From Oscillospiraceae bacterium (GTDB lineage Bacteria; Bacillota; Clostridia; Oscillospirales; CAG-272), in assembly GCA_015063625.1 (NCBI GenBank), contig SVTT01000001.1:248001-312000 (forward strand): 64,000 nt of DNA, read 5' to 3'. The position numbers were made by a program, and so were the translations under genes. Of the stretch, positions 16,757 to 25,994 are shown piece after piece. Numbering within the stretch: position 1 is the first letter of the stretch; every line of letters begins with the position of its first letter. The notes below the pieces were generated by a model. It saw nothing but the letters and a program-made list of their open reading frames with translations, was not told the origin of the DNA and did not search any database.

Positions 16757-19156
16757 ATGAATCTTTCTATGAAATGGCTCGCCGATTTTGTTGACGTCGG
16801 CGATATCGATATCAAGACCTATGCCGACCGCATGACACTGACCGGCTCAAAGGTCGAGGGATATGAAGAAATGGGTGCTGAGATCGAAAACGTGGTGGTC
16901 GCCAGGATCAAAAGGATCGTTCCCCACCCGGACAGCGATCATTTGCAGATCTGCACCATGGACGTGGGCAGTGGCACCGACGTACAGATCGTGACCGGTG
17001 CGCAGAACGTGTTTGAGGGAGCCATCGTCCCGGCCGCACTGCCCGTCGCAAAGCTACCCGGCGGTGTCGTGATCAAATCCGGCAAGCTGCGCGGCGTTCC
17101 CTCCGACGGCATGCTCTGCTCGATGGGCGAGTTGAAGCTGACGGTTCACGAGTGTCCCGGCAAGGAGGAAAACGGCATCCTCATCCTTGACGATTCCTTT
17201 GCCTCCATGATCGGCACCGACATCCGCAAGGCACTGATGCTGGATGACACCACCGTGGAGTTTGAGATCACCTCCAACCGCCCCGACTGCCTTTCGGTGA
17301 TCGGTCTTGCCCGCGAAACCGCGGCATCCTTTGACCGCCCTCTCACGTTGCACACTCCGACCGTCAAGGGCTGCAACGACGGCGACAATATCAAGAATTA
17401 TCTCACCGTTGGCATCGAAGCCCCCGATCTTTGCTACCGCTACGCAGCAAAGGTCGTCAAGAACGTTCGTATCGCGCCCTCCCCCATGTGGCTCCGCATG
17501 CGTCTTGCCGCCGCCGGCGTGCGCTCCATCAATAATATTGTAGACATCACCAATTATGTGATGCTCGAATACGGTCAGCCCATGCACGCCTTTGACTACA
17601 CCTCGCTTGACGGCTCTGCCATCCGCGTTCGCCGCGCACAGAAGGGTGAATGCTTCAAATCGCTTGATCTGATCGATCATGTGCTGGATGACACCATGCT
17701 CGTGATCGCCGACGAGAAAAAAGCATGCGCACTGGCGGGTGTGATGGGCGGTGCCAACAGTGAGATCCTTGACAGCACCAAAACCGTGGTCTTTGAGTCC
17801 GCCTGCTTCAATGGCGGCTCGGTTCGCGTGACCGCCAAAAAGAACGGCATGCGTACCGAATCCTCCGCGCGCTTTGAAAAGGGTCTTGATCCCGAGAACT
17901 GCTATGCGGGACTGATGCGCGCCTGCGAGCTGGTGGAGCTGCTGGATGCGGGCGACGTCGTGGACGGCATGATCGACGTTTATCCCGGTAAAAGGGAGCC
18001 TGTTGTTCTTCCCTTCCGCCCCGAGCGCTACAACGAGTTTCTCGGAACCGATATCCCGACCGAGCAGATGATCAAAATTCTTGACAGCATCGACTGCAAG
18101 GTGGCAGACGGAAATATCTCTGTTCCCTCCTTCCGCGCCGACCTCGGTTGCATGAACGACATCGCAGAGGAGGTGCTGCGCTTCTTCGGCTACGACAAGA
18201 TCGCCTCGACCAAGATCGTGGCAGAAACCACCGAGGGCGGTCGCACACCCAAGCAGCAATTCCGCATCGACGTGGAAAACGCGCTCTTCGGCATGGGCGT
18301 GGACGAGATCCAGACCTTCTCCTTCATCTCCCCCAAATACTACGACAAGATCCGTATGCCCGAAAACTGCCCTCTGCGTCGCTCGGTCGTGATCTCCAAC
18401 CCACTTGGCGAGGACACGAGCATCATGCGCACCACCACGCTTCCCTCCATGCTGGAGACCGTCGCACGAAACCTCAATTTCAGCAACGAGAACGTGCGTC
18501 TGTTTGAGATCGGCTCGGTCTATCTGCCGAGCGATGAGGAAGGAAAGCTTCCGCACGAGGGGCGTGTGCTGACCATCGGCATGTACGGCGACGTCGATTT
18601 CTACACCGTGAAGGGCACGATCGAAAATATCCTCGGGCTTGCTTCGATCAAGGATATCTCCTTTGTTTCGGTTTCGGACGAGCCCGCCTACCATCCCGGC
18701 AGAACCGCCGCGCTGATGACTGCCGACGGCAAAAGACTCGGCGTGTTCGGTCAGATCCATCCCCTGACTGCCGCCAACTACGGAACCGATACCGCAATTT
18801 ACGCCGCCGAGATCGATTTTGACGCCCTCTTTGCGCTGCGCGACGGTGCCAAGCTTTATCACCCTCTGCCCAAGTTCCCCGCCATCACCCGTGACTTCTC
18901 CTTTGTCTGTGACGAGGTATTGGAGGTCGGTAGCATCATTGCTGTGATGAAGAAGGCGGGCGGCAAGCAGGTGGAGGACGTGCGTCTGTTTGACATCTAC
19001 CGCGGCAAGCAGGTCGGCGAGAACAAAAAGTCGGTTTCGCTGCGCATGACGCTTCGTGCCGAGGATCATACCATGACCATGGAGGACGCAGAAAAGATCT
19101 CCAAGAAGGTCCTGTTCCTCCTTGAGCGTGAGCTGGGTCTGACCCTCAGAGGCTGA
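16757..19156 (+). CDS. pheT: Phenylalanine--tRNA ligase beta subunit
   Basis: Beta chain, 799 residues (family about 800). N-terminal EMAP/tRNA-binding domain (about 40-150, PHPDSDHLQICTMDVG visible), B3/B4 domain with NRPDCLSVIGLARE near 176 and the editing-type segment near 210-380, B5 domain with DIAEEVLRFFGYDKI near 465, and the C-terminal FDX-ACB anticodon-binding domain (about 705-799, PKFPAITRDFSFVCDE). It starts 15 bases after pheS with an AAAGGAG site. A long antisense reading frame on the minus strand across this gene is a codon-bias shadow. Confidence 0.97.
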   Translation: MNLSMKWLADFVDVGDIDIKTYADRMTLTGSKVEGYEEMGAEIENVVVARIKRIVPHPDSDHLQICTMDVGSGTDVQIVTGAQNVFEGAIVPAALPVAKLPGGVVIKSGKLRGVPSDGMLCSMGELKLTVHECPGKEENGILILDDSFASMIGTDIRKALMLDDTTVEFEITSNRPDCLSVIGLARETAASFDRPLTLHTPTVKGCNDGDNIKNYLTVGIEAPDLCYRYAAKVVKNVRIAPSPMWLRMRLAAAGVRSINNIVDITNYVMLEYGQPMHAFDYTSLDGSAIRVRRAQKGECFKSLDLIDHVLDDTMLVIADEKKACALAGVMGGANSEILDSTKTVVFESACFNGGSVRVTAKKNGMRTESSARFEKGLDPENCYAGLMRACELVELLDAGDVVDGMIDVYPGKREPVVLPFRPERYNEFLGTDIPTEQMIKILDSIDCKVADGNISVPSFRADLGCMNDIAEEVLRFFGYDKIASTKIVAETTEGGRTPKQQFRIDVENALFGMGVDEIQTFSFISPKYYDKIRMPENCPLRRSVVISNPLGEDTSIMRTTTLPSMLETVARNLNFSNENVRLFEIGSVYLPSDEEGKLPHEGRVLTIGMYGDVDFYTVKGTIENILGLASIKDISFVSVSDEPAYHPGRTAALMTADGKRLGVFGQIHPLTAANYGTDTAIYAAEIDFDALFALRDGAKLYHPLPKFPAITRDFSFVCDEVLEVGSIIAVMKKAGGKQVEDVRLFDIYRGKQVGENKKSVSLRMTLRAEDHTMTMEDAEKISKKVLFLLERELGLTLRG

Positions 19157-19161
19157 TCGCA

Positions 19162-19368
19162 ATGGAAAAGGATAAAATCGCCCGTATCAACGAGCTTGCG
19201 CACCTTGCCAAGGAACGCGATCTCACCGATGACGAAAAAAACGAGCGCGCCGCCCTGCGCGCCGAGTATATCAAAGAGATCCGCGCTTCCTTCGGCTCGA
19301 TGCTCGACAACACGGTGATCGAGCGCCCCGACGGGTCGCGCGAGCGACTGCAAAAAAACAAAAAATAA
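19162..19368 (+). CDS. DUF896 domain-containing protein (YnzC-like)
   Basis: A 68-residue, highly charged helical protein: MEKDKIARINELAHLA, then DLTDDEKNERAALRAEYIKEIR, the DUF896 pattern. The best-studied relative in Bacillus subtilis, YnzC, is a small helical-hairpin protein of unclear function in the LexA regulon. Five bases after pheT, 21 bases before fhs, so it is cotranscribed. No LexA box was noticed here. Confidence 0.92.
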   Translation: MEKDKIARINELAHLAKERDLTDDEKNERAALRAEYIKEIRASFGSMLDNTVIERPDGSRERLQKNKK

Positions 19369-19389
19369 CCGCCAAAGAGGAGGTACATG

Positions 19390-21063
19390 ATGAAGACCGA
19401 TATTCAAATTGCAAAGGAAGCCACCATGCTCCCCATCAGCAGCATTGCCGCCGAGCTCGGCGTCACCGATGACGAGCTGGAGCTTTACGGCAAGTACAAG
19501 GCAAAGATCAACGATGCGTTTCTTGAGCGCACCAAGGACAAAAAGGCAGGCAAGCTGGTGCTTGTGACCGCCATCAATCCCACCCCTGCGGGTGAGGGCA
19601 AGACCACCACCTCGGTCGGTCTTGGCATGGCGATGAAAAAGATCGGCAAAAAGGCGGTGATCGCTCTGCGCGAGCCCTCGCTCGGTCCTGTGTTCGGTAT
19701 CAAGGGCGGCGCTGCCGGCGGCGGCTATGCCCAGGTCGTACCGATGGAGGATATCAACCTGCACTTCACAGGCGACTTCCACGCCATCACCTCGGCAAAC
19801 AACCTGCTCTGCGCCATTCTTGACAACCATATCCAGCAGGGCAACGCCCTTGGCATCGACCCCCGTCGCGTGCTCTTTACCCGCGTGGTGGATATGAATG
19901 ACCGCGCGCTCCGCAACGTGCTGATCGGCCTTGGCGGCAAGGTCAACGGAGTGCCCCGAGAGGATCACTTTATGATCACCGTGGCAAGTGAGGTCATGGC
20001 AATTCTCTGCCTTGCCGAGGATCTTGCCGATCTCAAGGAGCGCCTTGGCAGCATTCTCGTCGCCTATACCTACGACAACAAGCCCGTATTCTGCCGTGAC
20101 CTCGCGGTCAACGGCGCGATGGCAGCACTCCTGAAGGATGCCATCAAGCCCAATCTGGTACAGACCCTTGAAAACACCCCCGCCCTCATTCACGGCGGTC
20201 CCTTTGCCAACATTGCGCACGGCTGCAACTCCATCCGTGCCACCAAGCTTGCCATGAAGCTGGGTGACTATGCCATTACCGAGGCGGGCTTCGGTGCCGA
20301 TCTCGGTGCAGAAAAATTCCTTGACATCAAGTGCCGCAAGGCAGGCATTTCTCCCGATGCGGTGGTGCTGGTCGCCACGGTTCGCGCCCTGAAGTATAAC
20401 GGCGGTGTCAAGAAGGAAAGCCTGAAGGAGGAGAACCTTGAGGCACTCTCTCGCGGCGCCGTCAACCTTGAGGCTCATATCGACAATCTGCAAAAATTCG
20501 GCATTCCCGTGGTCGTTGCCATCAACCGCTTTGACAGCGACACCGATGCCGAGCTTGATGCCATTCGCGCCATCTGCGAGAAAAAGGGCGCCGATTTTGC
20601 ACTTTCCGAGGTCTTCGCCAAGGGCGGAGAGGGTGGCATGGAGCTTGCACGCAAGGTGGTTGCCGCGTGCGAAAAGCCAAAGAGTTTCAAATTCCTCTAC
20701 CCCGAGGATATGCCCATCAAGGAAAAGATCGAAACCATTGCAAAATCGCTTTACGGCGCTTCCGACGTCCAGCTTGAGGCAGGTGCAAAAAAGGCTCTTG
20801 CCGACATTCTTGCCATTGATGAGTCCTATGCCAAGCTGCCCGTCTGCATGGCAAAGACCCAATACTCTCTCTCCGATGATCCCACCAAGCTCGGCCGCCC
20901 CACCGACTTCACACTGACCATCCGTGACATCCGCCTGTCGGCAGGCGCAGGCTTTATCGTTGTCATGACGGGTGCGATCATGACCATGCCCGGTCTTGGC
21001 AAGCAGCCCGCGGCATACAGCATCGACATCGATAACGACGGCAACATCTCGGGGCTTTTCTGA
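19390..21063 (+). CDS. fhs: Formate--tetrahydrofolate ligase
   Basis: ATP-dependent synthesis of 10-formyl-tetrahydrofolate from formate, entry to C1 metabolism; cytoplasmic tetramer. About 557 residues, matching the family. P-loop-like [15 protein letters not shown] near 60, [19 protein letters not shown] near 95-113, [15 protein letters not shown] near 127 and the C-terminal [18 protein letters not shown] are all visible. Two adjacent ATGs exist (19387, 19390); the second is better spaced from GGAGG, so it was chosen. It may work with FolD, encoded elsewhere in this window. An acetogenic Wood-Ljungdahl pathway is not implied by this gene alone. Confidence 0.97.
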   Translation: MKTDIQIAKEATMLPISSIAAELGVTDDELELYGKYKAKINDAFLERTKDKKAGKLVLVTAINPTPAGEGKTTTSVGLGMAMKKIGKKAVIALREPSLGPVFGIKGGAAGGGYAQVVPMEDINLHFTGDFHAITSANNLLCAILDNHIQQGNALGIDPRRVLFTRVVDMNDRALRNVLIGLGGKVNGVPREDHFMITVASEVMAILCLAEDLADLKERLGSILVAYTYDNKPVFCRDLAVNGAMAALLKDAIKPNLVQTLENTPALIHGGPFANIAHGCNSIRATKLAMKLGDYAITEAGFGADLGAEKFLDIKCRKAGISPDAVVLVATVRALKYNGGVKKESLKEENLEALSRGAVNLEAHIDNLQKFGIPVVVAINRFDSDTDAELDAIRAICEKKGADFALSEVFAKGGEGGMELARKVVAACEKPKSFKFLYPEDMPIKEKIETIAKSLYGASDVQLEAGAKKALADILAIDESYAKLPVCMAKTQYSLSDDPTKLGRPTDFTLTIRDIRLSAGAGFIVVMTGAIMTMPGLGKQPAAYSIDIDNDGNISGLF

Positions 21064-21064
21064 G

Positions 21065-21523
21065 ATGCTTTCCCGTTTGATTCACACCTCCTGCACGGAA
21101 CAGACCGAGCAGGCGGGCGCCGCACTCGCCCAGCGCATGCTCGGCGAGTCCCTCCCTCCCTTTGTCGCCCTTTACGGCGATCTCGGTGTGGGAAAGACCG
21201 CCTTTGTGCGTGGCTTTGCCTCGGTGCTCTGCCCCGGCTCTCCCGTGCGCTCGCCTACCTTTTCGCTCGTCTACGAGCACCGAGGAAGAGTGAAGGATCT
21301 GTTTCACTTCGACATGTACCGCATCACCGACGAGGACGATCTTTACTCGATCGGCTTTGACGACTATCTCGCACGCGATGGCATCTGTCTTGTTGAGTGG
21401 AGCGAAAACATCCCCTACGCCATCCCTCCCCACCACATTGCCGTCACCATCGAAAAGAACGATCCCTGCGATCCGCAAAGTCGGCTGATCCGCATTGAGG
21501 AAAGAAAGGAGCCGCCATGCTGA
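21065..21523 (+). CDS. tsaE: tRNA t6A biosynthesis ATPase TsaE
   Basis: ATPase of the TsaBDE complex that, with TsaC, makes N6-threonylcarbamoyladenosine at position 37 of ANN-decoding tRNAs. About 152 residues with Walker A GDLGVGKTAFVRGF near 39-52, SPTFSLVYEHRG near 70 and HFDMYRI near 88, all typical. The start is the ATG one base after the fhs stop; the longer frame from 20996 lies inside fhs. Its stop codon overlaps the tsaB start by 7 bases, so the two are translationally coupled. tsaD and tsaC are not in the window. Confidence 0.95.
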   Translation: MLSRLIHTSCTEQTEQAGAALAQRMLGESLPPFVALYGDLGVGKTAFVRGFASVLCPGSPVRSPTFSLVYEHRGRVKDLFHFDMYRITDEDDLYSIGFDDYLARDGICLVEWSENIPYAIPPHHIAVTIEKNDPCDPQSRLIRIEERKEPPC

Positions 21524-22236
21524 TTCTCGCACTTGACAGTACCGCCGTGGCGGCAAGCGTTGCGCTCTTGCGTGACGGTGCTCCCCTTGCCTCCTTTCAC
21601 GTCAACAACGGCAACACGCACAGTGAGACGCTGCTCCCCATGACAAAAGCACTGCTGGAAGCAACGGGATATACCGTTGACGACGTTGACGTCTTTGCAT
21701 GCAGTGTGGGACCCGGCTCCTTCACAGGGGTGCGCATCGGCGCGGCAACCGTAAAGGGACTCGCCTTCGGAAAGGATAAGCCCGTGATCGGCGTTTCCAC
21801 GCTTGAGGCGTTGGCACGCAATCTTTTGCCCGCAACGGGGCTGATCTGCCCCGTTATGAACGCGCGGCGCTCTCAGGTCTATAACGCCCTATTCCGTGCC
21901 GACGGCGAGCAACTGACCCGACTTTGTGCGGATCGCGCCCTTTCGATCGGGGAGCTGGACGCAGAGCTTTCAGAAATAAACGAGCCCTTTTACCTTGTTG
22001 GTGACGGTGCCGCACTGACCGTGGCTTCACTAAAGCGCGTGCATCCTCTCCCGACGTCCGAGATCGCCGTGGAGCAAAATGCGATCTCGGTAGCAAAGGC
22101 GGCACATCTTTTGTATCTCGCGGGCGCTCGCACCGACGACGCCGAGCTAAAGCCTGTTTATCTTCGTCTGCCTCAGGCAGAACGTGAACGGCTCGAGCGA
22201 CAGGCAAAAAATGCAACCACAAAAGGAGAAGCATGA
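21517..22236 (+). CDS. tsaB: tRNA t6A biosynthesis protein TsaB
   Basis: Non-catalytic ASKHA-fold partner of TsaD in t6A synthesis, 239 residues. Start MLILALDSTAVAASVAL, then HSETLLPM near 35 and the diagnostic SVGPGSFTGVRIGAATVKGLAFG near 65-87; the C-terminal half carries the PVYLRLPQAER end. The gene overlaps tsaE by 7 bases and its stop overlaps the rpiB start region. Length and order (tsaE-tsaB) are the common Bacillota arrangement. Confidence 0.95.
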   Translation: MLILALDSTAVAASVALLRDGAPLASFHVNNGNTHSETLLPMTKALLEATGYTVDDVDVFACSVGPGSFTGVRIGAATVKGLAFGKDKPVIGVSTLEALARNLLPATGLICPVMNARRSQVYNALFRADGEQLTRLCADRALSIGELDAELSEINEPFYLVGDGAALTVASLKRVHPLPTSEIAVEQNAISVAKAAHLLYLAGARTDDAELKPVYLRLPQAERERLERQAKNATTKGEA

Positions 22237-22697
22237 TGAGAAAACTGATTATCGGCTGCGATCACGCAGCCGTTGAACTGAAGGGACAGGTACGCGATCA
22301 TCTGATCGCACGCGGTTTTGACGTTGAGGACGTGGGAACCTTTACCTCGGACAGCTGTAACTATCCCGTGATCGCCCACAAGGTCTGCGAAAAGGTGGCA
22401 AGCGGAGAAAAGGAGCTTGGCATTCTGGTCTGCGGCACAGGCATCGGCATGTCGATGGCGGCAAACAAGCATAGGGGCATCCGCGCTGCCTGCTGCTCTG
22501 ATACCTTCAGCGCAAGACTGACCCGTTTGCACAACGATGCCAACGTGCTTTGCTTCGGCGCGCGCGTGGTAGGCATGGGACTTGCACTGGATCTGGCAGA
22601 CGCCTTTGTGGATGCCGACTTTGAGGGCGGCAAGCACCAAAAGCGCGTGGATATGATCACTGCCATTGAAAAAGGTGCATTCGAGGAGCTTGCCTGA
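22233..22697 (+). CDS. rpiB: Ribose-5-phosphate isomerase B
   Basis: RpiB/LacAB-family isomerase for ribose-5-phosphate and ribulose-5-phosphate, about 154 residues. GCDHAAVELK near 8-17, the active-site CGTGIGMSMAAN near 68-79 and CSDTFSARLTRLHNDANV near 88-105 are present. Two in-frame ATGs overlap the tsaB stop (22233 and 22236); the second is spaced better from GGAG, so the true protein may be one residue shorter. Together with rpe in the same operon it supplies the non-oxidative pentose phosphate route. Confidence 0.95.
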   Translation: MMRKLIIGCDHAAVELKGQVRDHLIARGFDVEDVGTFTSDSCNYPVIAHKVCEKVASGEKELGILVCGTGIGMSMAANKHRGIRAACCSDTFSARLTRLHNDANVLCFGARVVGMGLALDLADAFVDADFEGGKHQKRVDMITAIEKGAFEELA

Positions 22698-23449
22698 TGG
22701 GCACTGCCGCCAAGCTTGCCGACACGGTGCGCCGTGCCGCAGGCAGAAATCCGACTCCTCGCGTTTCGGCAATTCTGGTCGCCGCAGGAAGCTCGACCCG
22801 TATGGGCACAGCTGTTTCAAAGCAGTTTCTTGAGGTGGGGGGCATCCCCGTGCTTGCGCGTACCATGATGACCTTTGAGTCCTCGCCCCTGATCGGCGAG
22901 ATCATCGTGGTGGCGAGAAAGGAGGATATGATCGAGGTCGGCGCACTTGCCACCAAGCATCATATCACCAAGCTTGCCGCTGTGATCGAAGGCGGTGATA
23001 CCCGTGCACTTTCTGTACGGAAAGGATTTTCAAGGGTAGGAGCGCGCTTCCCCTTCGTTGCCATTCACGACGGCGCACGCTGTCTTGTTACCCCCGAGAT
23101 CATTGAGGGAGTGTGCCGCGCCGCCTACCGCCATAAGGCAGCCACTGCCGCTTGCCGCGTGAGCGATACAGTCAAGCTTGCCAACAGTAAGGGGTTCATT
23201 GAATCCACCGTCAACCGCGACAAGGTCTTTCTCGCTACCACTCCGCAGGTCTTTGACGTTAACCTGTATCGCGGAGCACTCGAAACCGTAAAAGACTTTG
23301 AGCATCTGACCGATGACAATCAGCTGATCGAGAGTCTGCCCTTTGCCGTCAAGCTGGTAGAGTGTGACAGGACCAATATCAAGATCACCGAGCCGTCGGA
23401 TATCCGCTATGCCGAGTTCATTCTCGGAGAAAGAGAGCGTAAGGTATGA
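22697..23449 (+). CDS. ispD: 2-C-methyl-D-erythritol 4-phosphate cytidylyltransferase
   Basis: Third step of the MEP isoprenoid pathway: MEP plus CTP to CDP-ME. About 250 residues with the nucleotidyltransferase motif [19 protein letters not shown] near 26-44, IHDGARCLV near 117 and the ATTPQVFD segment near 178. The first ~22 residues precede the usual start and could be an extension or an upstream start; the frame has another ATG close to residue 36. Overlaps rpiB by one base and is followed, with ATGA overlap, by ispF, the usual IspD-IspF neighbour. Confidence 0.95.
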   Translation: MGTAAKLADTVRRAAGRNPTPRVSAILVAAGSSTRMGTAVSKQFLEVGGIPVLARTMMTFESSPLIGEIIVVARKEDMIEVGALATKHHITKLAAVIEGGDTRALSVRKGFSRVGARFPFVAIHDGARCLVTPEIIEGVCRAAYRHKAATAACRVSDTVKLANSKGFIESTVNRDKVFLATTPQVFDVNLYRGALETVKDFEHLTDDNQLIESLPFAVKLVECDRTNIKITEPSDIRYAEFILGERERKV

Positions 23450-23937
23450 GGATCGGTCATGGATATGACGTACACCGATTGACGGTCGGACGCCCCCTCA
23501 TCCTCGGCGGCGTAACGATCGAGCACGAAAAGGGACTGCTCGGGCACTCGGATGCCGACGTGCTTGTCCATGCGATCATGGATGCGCTGCTCGGCGCAGC
23601 TGCACTCGGCGATATCGGAAAGCTCTTCCCCGACAAGGATCCCACTTATCGCGGCGCTGACAGTCTGCTTCTTGCCACCGAGGTGTCAAGACGCATTCGC
23701 GAGGTCGGCTATGAGATCTCCAACATCGATGCAACCGTGATCGCCCAGGCGCCGAAGCTTGCCCCTCATATTCCGCTGATGCGGGAGAGGATCTCCGAGG
23801 CACTTGCCATTCCCGTTGATGCCGTGAGCGTCAAGGCAACCACCGAGGAGGGACTTGGCTTTTCGGGCAAAAAGGAGGGCATTGCCGCACACGCGGTATG
23901 TCTGCTTGAAAAGGCGCTCCGCATCCGCCCGCTTTAA
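23446..23937 (+). CDS. ispF: 2-C-methyl-D-erythritol 2,4-cyclodiphosphate synthase
   Basis: Cyclises CDP-ME-2-phosphate to MEcPP; zinc-dependent homotrimer. 163 residues with the N-terminal [11 protein letters not shown], metal ligands in [20 protein letters not shown] near 34-53, the [18 protein letters not shown] loop near 56-73 and a C-terminal [25 protein letters not shown] overlap with ispD indicates coupled translation. A hairpin follows 12 bases after the stop. Confidence 0.97.
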   Translation: MRIGHGYDVHRLTVGRPLILGGVTIEHEKGLLGHSDADVLVHAIMDALLGAAALGDIGKLFPDKDPTYRGADSLLLATEVSRRIREVGYEISNIDATVIAQAPKLAPHIPLMRERISEALAIPVDAVSVKATTEEGLGFSGKKEGIAAHAVCLLEKALRIRPL

Positions 23938-23949
23938 AGGGCAGCAAAA

Positions 23950-23976
23950 GCCGCCCGAAGCCGACATTCGGGCGGC
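23950..23976. other. GC-rich hairpin between ispF and rpe
   Basis: Ten-bp perfect arms gccgcccgaa/ttcgggcggc around gccgaca. There is no U-tract, so it is more likely a processing or mRNA-stability element, or a weak attenuator, than an intrinsic terminator. Confidence 0.5.
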
Positions 23977-24104
23977 AAAGCACGCCATCGCAGGCGCTCT
24001 TCTCACACTTCCCGCGCAACTGAACGTCCACCTGCCCTGACGTGCGAAAAGGAATCCCTTTCCTTGTCATATTATGTCGAATCTCCCTTTCATGTGAGGT
24101 CATT

Positions 24105-24758
24105 ATGAAAATTTCACCTTCCCTGCTCGCCGCCGACTTTTCCCGATTGGCGCAAGAGGTCTCCCGCGTAGAAAAGGCGGGAGCAGACATGCTGCATCTG
24201 GACGTCATGGACGGCAATTTCGTTCCCAACATCTCGTTCGGAGCGCCTGTGATCGGAGCGCTCCGTCCCCACTCGAAGCTTTTTTTTGACGTACATCTGA
24301 TGATCGACCGTCCCGAGCGCTATCTTGCCGGTTTTGTCAAGGCGGGCGCAGACGGGATCACCATTCATTTTGAAAGCACCAAGGACCCTGCCGCGGTACT
24401 AAGGACCATTCGCGAAATGGGCATCAGCCCTGCCATTTCGGTGTCCCCCGATACCCCTGTGGAGGTGCTGTATCCCCTGCTTCCGCTGGTGGACATGGTG
24501 CTGATCATGACGGTATACCCCGGCTTCGGCGGTCAAAAGCTGATCCCCGATACGCTGAAAAAGATAAGTGCTCTTCGCGCGGAGATCGACCGTCTTGGGC
24601 TTCCCGTTTCGATCCAGGCTGACGGCGGCATCGGACTCGGCAATCTTCGCGACGTGCTGGATTCCGGTGTGGATGTGGTGGTAGCAGGCTCCGCCGTATT
24701 CGGCGCGCCCGACCCCACAGAGGCAATCAATCGTATGAGAGCTATCGAGCATTCATAA
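24105..24758 (+). CDS. rpe: Ribulose-phosphate 3-epimerase
   Basis: Interconverts ribulose-5-phosphate and xylulose-5-phosphate. 217 residues, TIM barrel: KISPSLLAADFSRL at the start, HLDVMDGNFVPNISFG near 31-46, the metal and phosphate-site segments VHLMIDRPERY near 64 and VYPGFGGQKLIP near 138 (Y replacing the more common N), and DGGIGLGNLRDVLDSG near 173. The start is the ATG with GAGGT eight bases upstream; the upstream in-frame ATG at 24042 has no such site. Separated from ispF by 167 bases and a hairpin, so it may be only partly cotranscribed. Confidence 0.95.
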   Translation: MKISPSLLAADFSRLAQEVSRVEKAGADMLHLDVMDGNFVPNISFGAPVIGALRPHSKLFFDVHLMIDRPERYLAGFVKAGADGITIHFESTKDPAAVLRTIREMGISPAISVSPDTPVEVLYPLLPLVDMVLIMTVYPGFGGQKLIPDTLKKISALRAEIDRLGLPVSIQADGGIGLGNLRDVLDSGVDVVVAGSAVFGAPDPTEAINRMRAIEHS

Positions 24759-24795
24759 AACAACGCCGCAGCGGCATTGCCGCTGCGGCGTTGTT
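24759..24795. terminator. Bidirectional terminator
   Basis: 17-bp perfect arms (aacaacgccgcagcggc and complement) around att between the convergent rpe and Gfo/Idh genes; A-rich on the left, moderate T-content on the right. Confidence 0.7.
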
Positions 24796-24805
24796 CGTCA
24801 TTCCG

Positions 24806-25897
24806 TCAGTCGTTTTCAAAGCGGTACATCTCGCCGGTCCTTGCTGACTCATAAATACCTTCGAGAATCCTTGTGACACAGTATGCCTGCTCGGGAAGCA
24901 CCACAGGAGCTTTATCCTCGCGCACCGCCTCGATCCAAAGACGCTCCTCCCGTTCGGCAGCACTTTCGGACGTTTTCCCTTCGTTGAACGCCACGCCGCC
25001 TGCGGTAAGATTGGGCTTGAGCACATACTGTCTGTTATTGCGTACACCGTTGATGCGGAGTCCATCGTTCATATCAGCTCCCGCCTTGGTACCGCAAAGA
25101 GTGGTCACTGCCTCACGCACATCCAGTGTGTTCAATGCCCAGGAGGATTCCAGCACGATGGTTGCGCCGTTCTCCATCACCACAAAGCCAAAGGCGGAAT
25201 CCTCTACCTTGAAGGCATCGGGATCCCAATTGCCCCACATGTTGCCCTGATTCCGATCCCCATTCAGCTTATGGTAGGTCGTACCCACACAGTATTTCGG
25301 GCGGTAATTATCCATCATATACAGCGTAAGATCCAGTGCATGCGTGCCGATATCGATGAGAGGGCCGCCGCCCTGCTCATACTCGTTGAGGAATACGCCC
25401 CATGTGGGAACGGCACGGCGGCGAAGTGCAGTCGCCTTGGCGTAATAGATCTCACCAAAGGTACCTGCCTGTGCCTCATCCTTCATGTAGAGCGCATCAT
25501 CGCGGAATCTGCTCTGATAACCGATCGTCAGCTTTTTCCCCGTACGCTTTGCGGCATCCAGCATCTTTTTCGCCTCCGCAGAATTGATCGCCATAGGCTT
25601 TTCGCACATGACGTGCTTCCCTGCCTCAAGGGCGTCAACCGTGATAAAGCTATGCGAGCGGTTCGGGGTGCAGACATGCACCACCTCGATCTCGGGATCC
25701 GCAAGAAGCTCCCTATAATCGGTATAGACCTTGGCATCGGGCGTACCAAATTCCTTCGCCGACGCGATCGCGCGCTCCTCTATGATATCGCAAAATGCGA
25801 CCATCTCACAATCTGCCACCTTTTCAAGCGCGGGCATATGCTTTTTTGTTCCGATGCCTCCGCATCCGATGATCCCAACCTTGATCAGCCTTGCCAT
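24806..25897 (-). CDS. Gfo/Idh/MocA family oxidoreductase
   Basis: NAD(P)-dependent sugar or inositol dehydrogenase type protein, 363 residues. Rossmann motif GIIGCGGIGTKKH at about 8-20, the catalytic EKP in VMCEKPMAI near 97 and GGGPLIDIGTHALDLTLYM near 175-193. No signal peptide, so cytoplasmic. The neighbour upstream on the same strand is a ThuA-domain gene, a pairing that is common in carbohydrate catabolic loci of gut bacteria, so the two may act on the same unusual sugar; substrate unknown. Confidence 0.88.
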   Translation of the reverse strand: MARLIKVGIIGCGGIGTKKHMPALEKVADCEMVAFCDIIEERAIASAKEFGTPDAKVYTDYRELLADPEIEVVHVCTPNRSHSFITVDALEAGKHVMCEKPMAINSAEAKKMLDAAKRTGKKLTIGYQSRFRDDALYMKDEAQAGTFGEIYYAKATALRRRAVPTWGVFLNEYEQGGGPLIDIGTHALDLTLYMMDNYRPKYCVGTTYHKLNGDRNQGNMWGNWDPDAFKVEDSAFGFVVMENGATIVLESSWALNTLDVREAVTTLCGTKAGADMNDGLRINGVRNNRQYVLKPNLTAGGVAFNEGKTSESAAEREERLWIEAVREDKAPVVLPEQAYCVTRILEGIYESARTGEMYRFEND

Positions 25898-25994
25898 TTT
25901 TTTATTTCCCTATGTTTTTTATTTACTGTCGCCATCATAGCATTATCCCAAACGAAAGAACATGCATTTTCGGACAATTAAACTCTAAGTTCGA

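Noticed and set aside
17054-19162. 702-residue open frame on the minus strand opposite pheT, and similar long frames opposite fhs (19066-20862), pheS (15425-16744) and others
   Set aside because: Codon-bias shadows of highly conserved genes with GC-rich third positions; no ribosome site, no family signature, and fully inside pheT/pheS/fhs.
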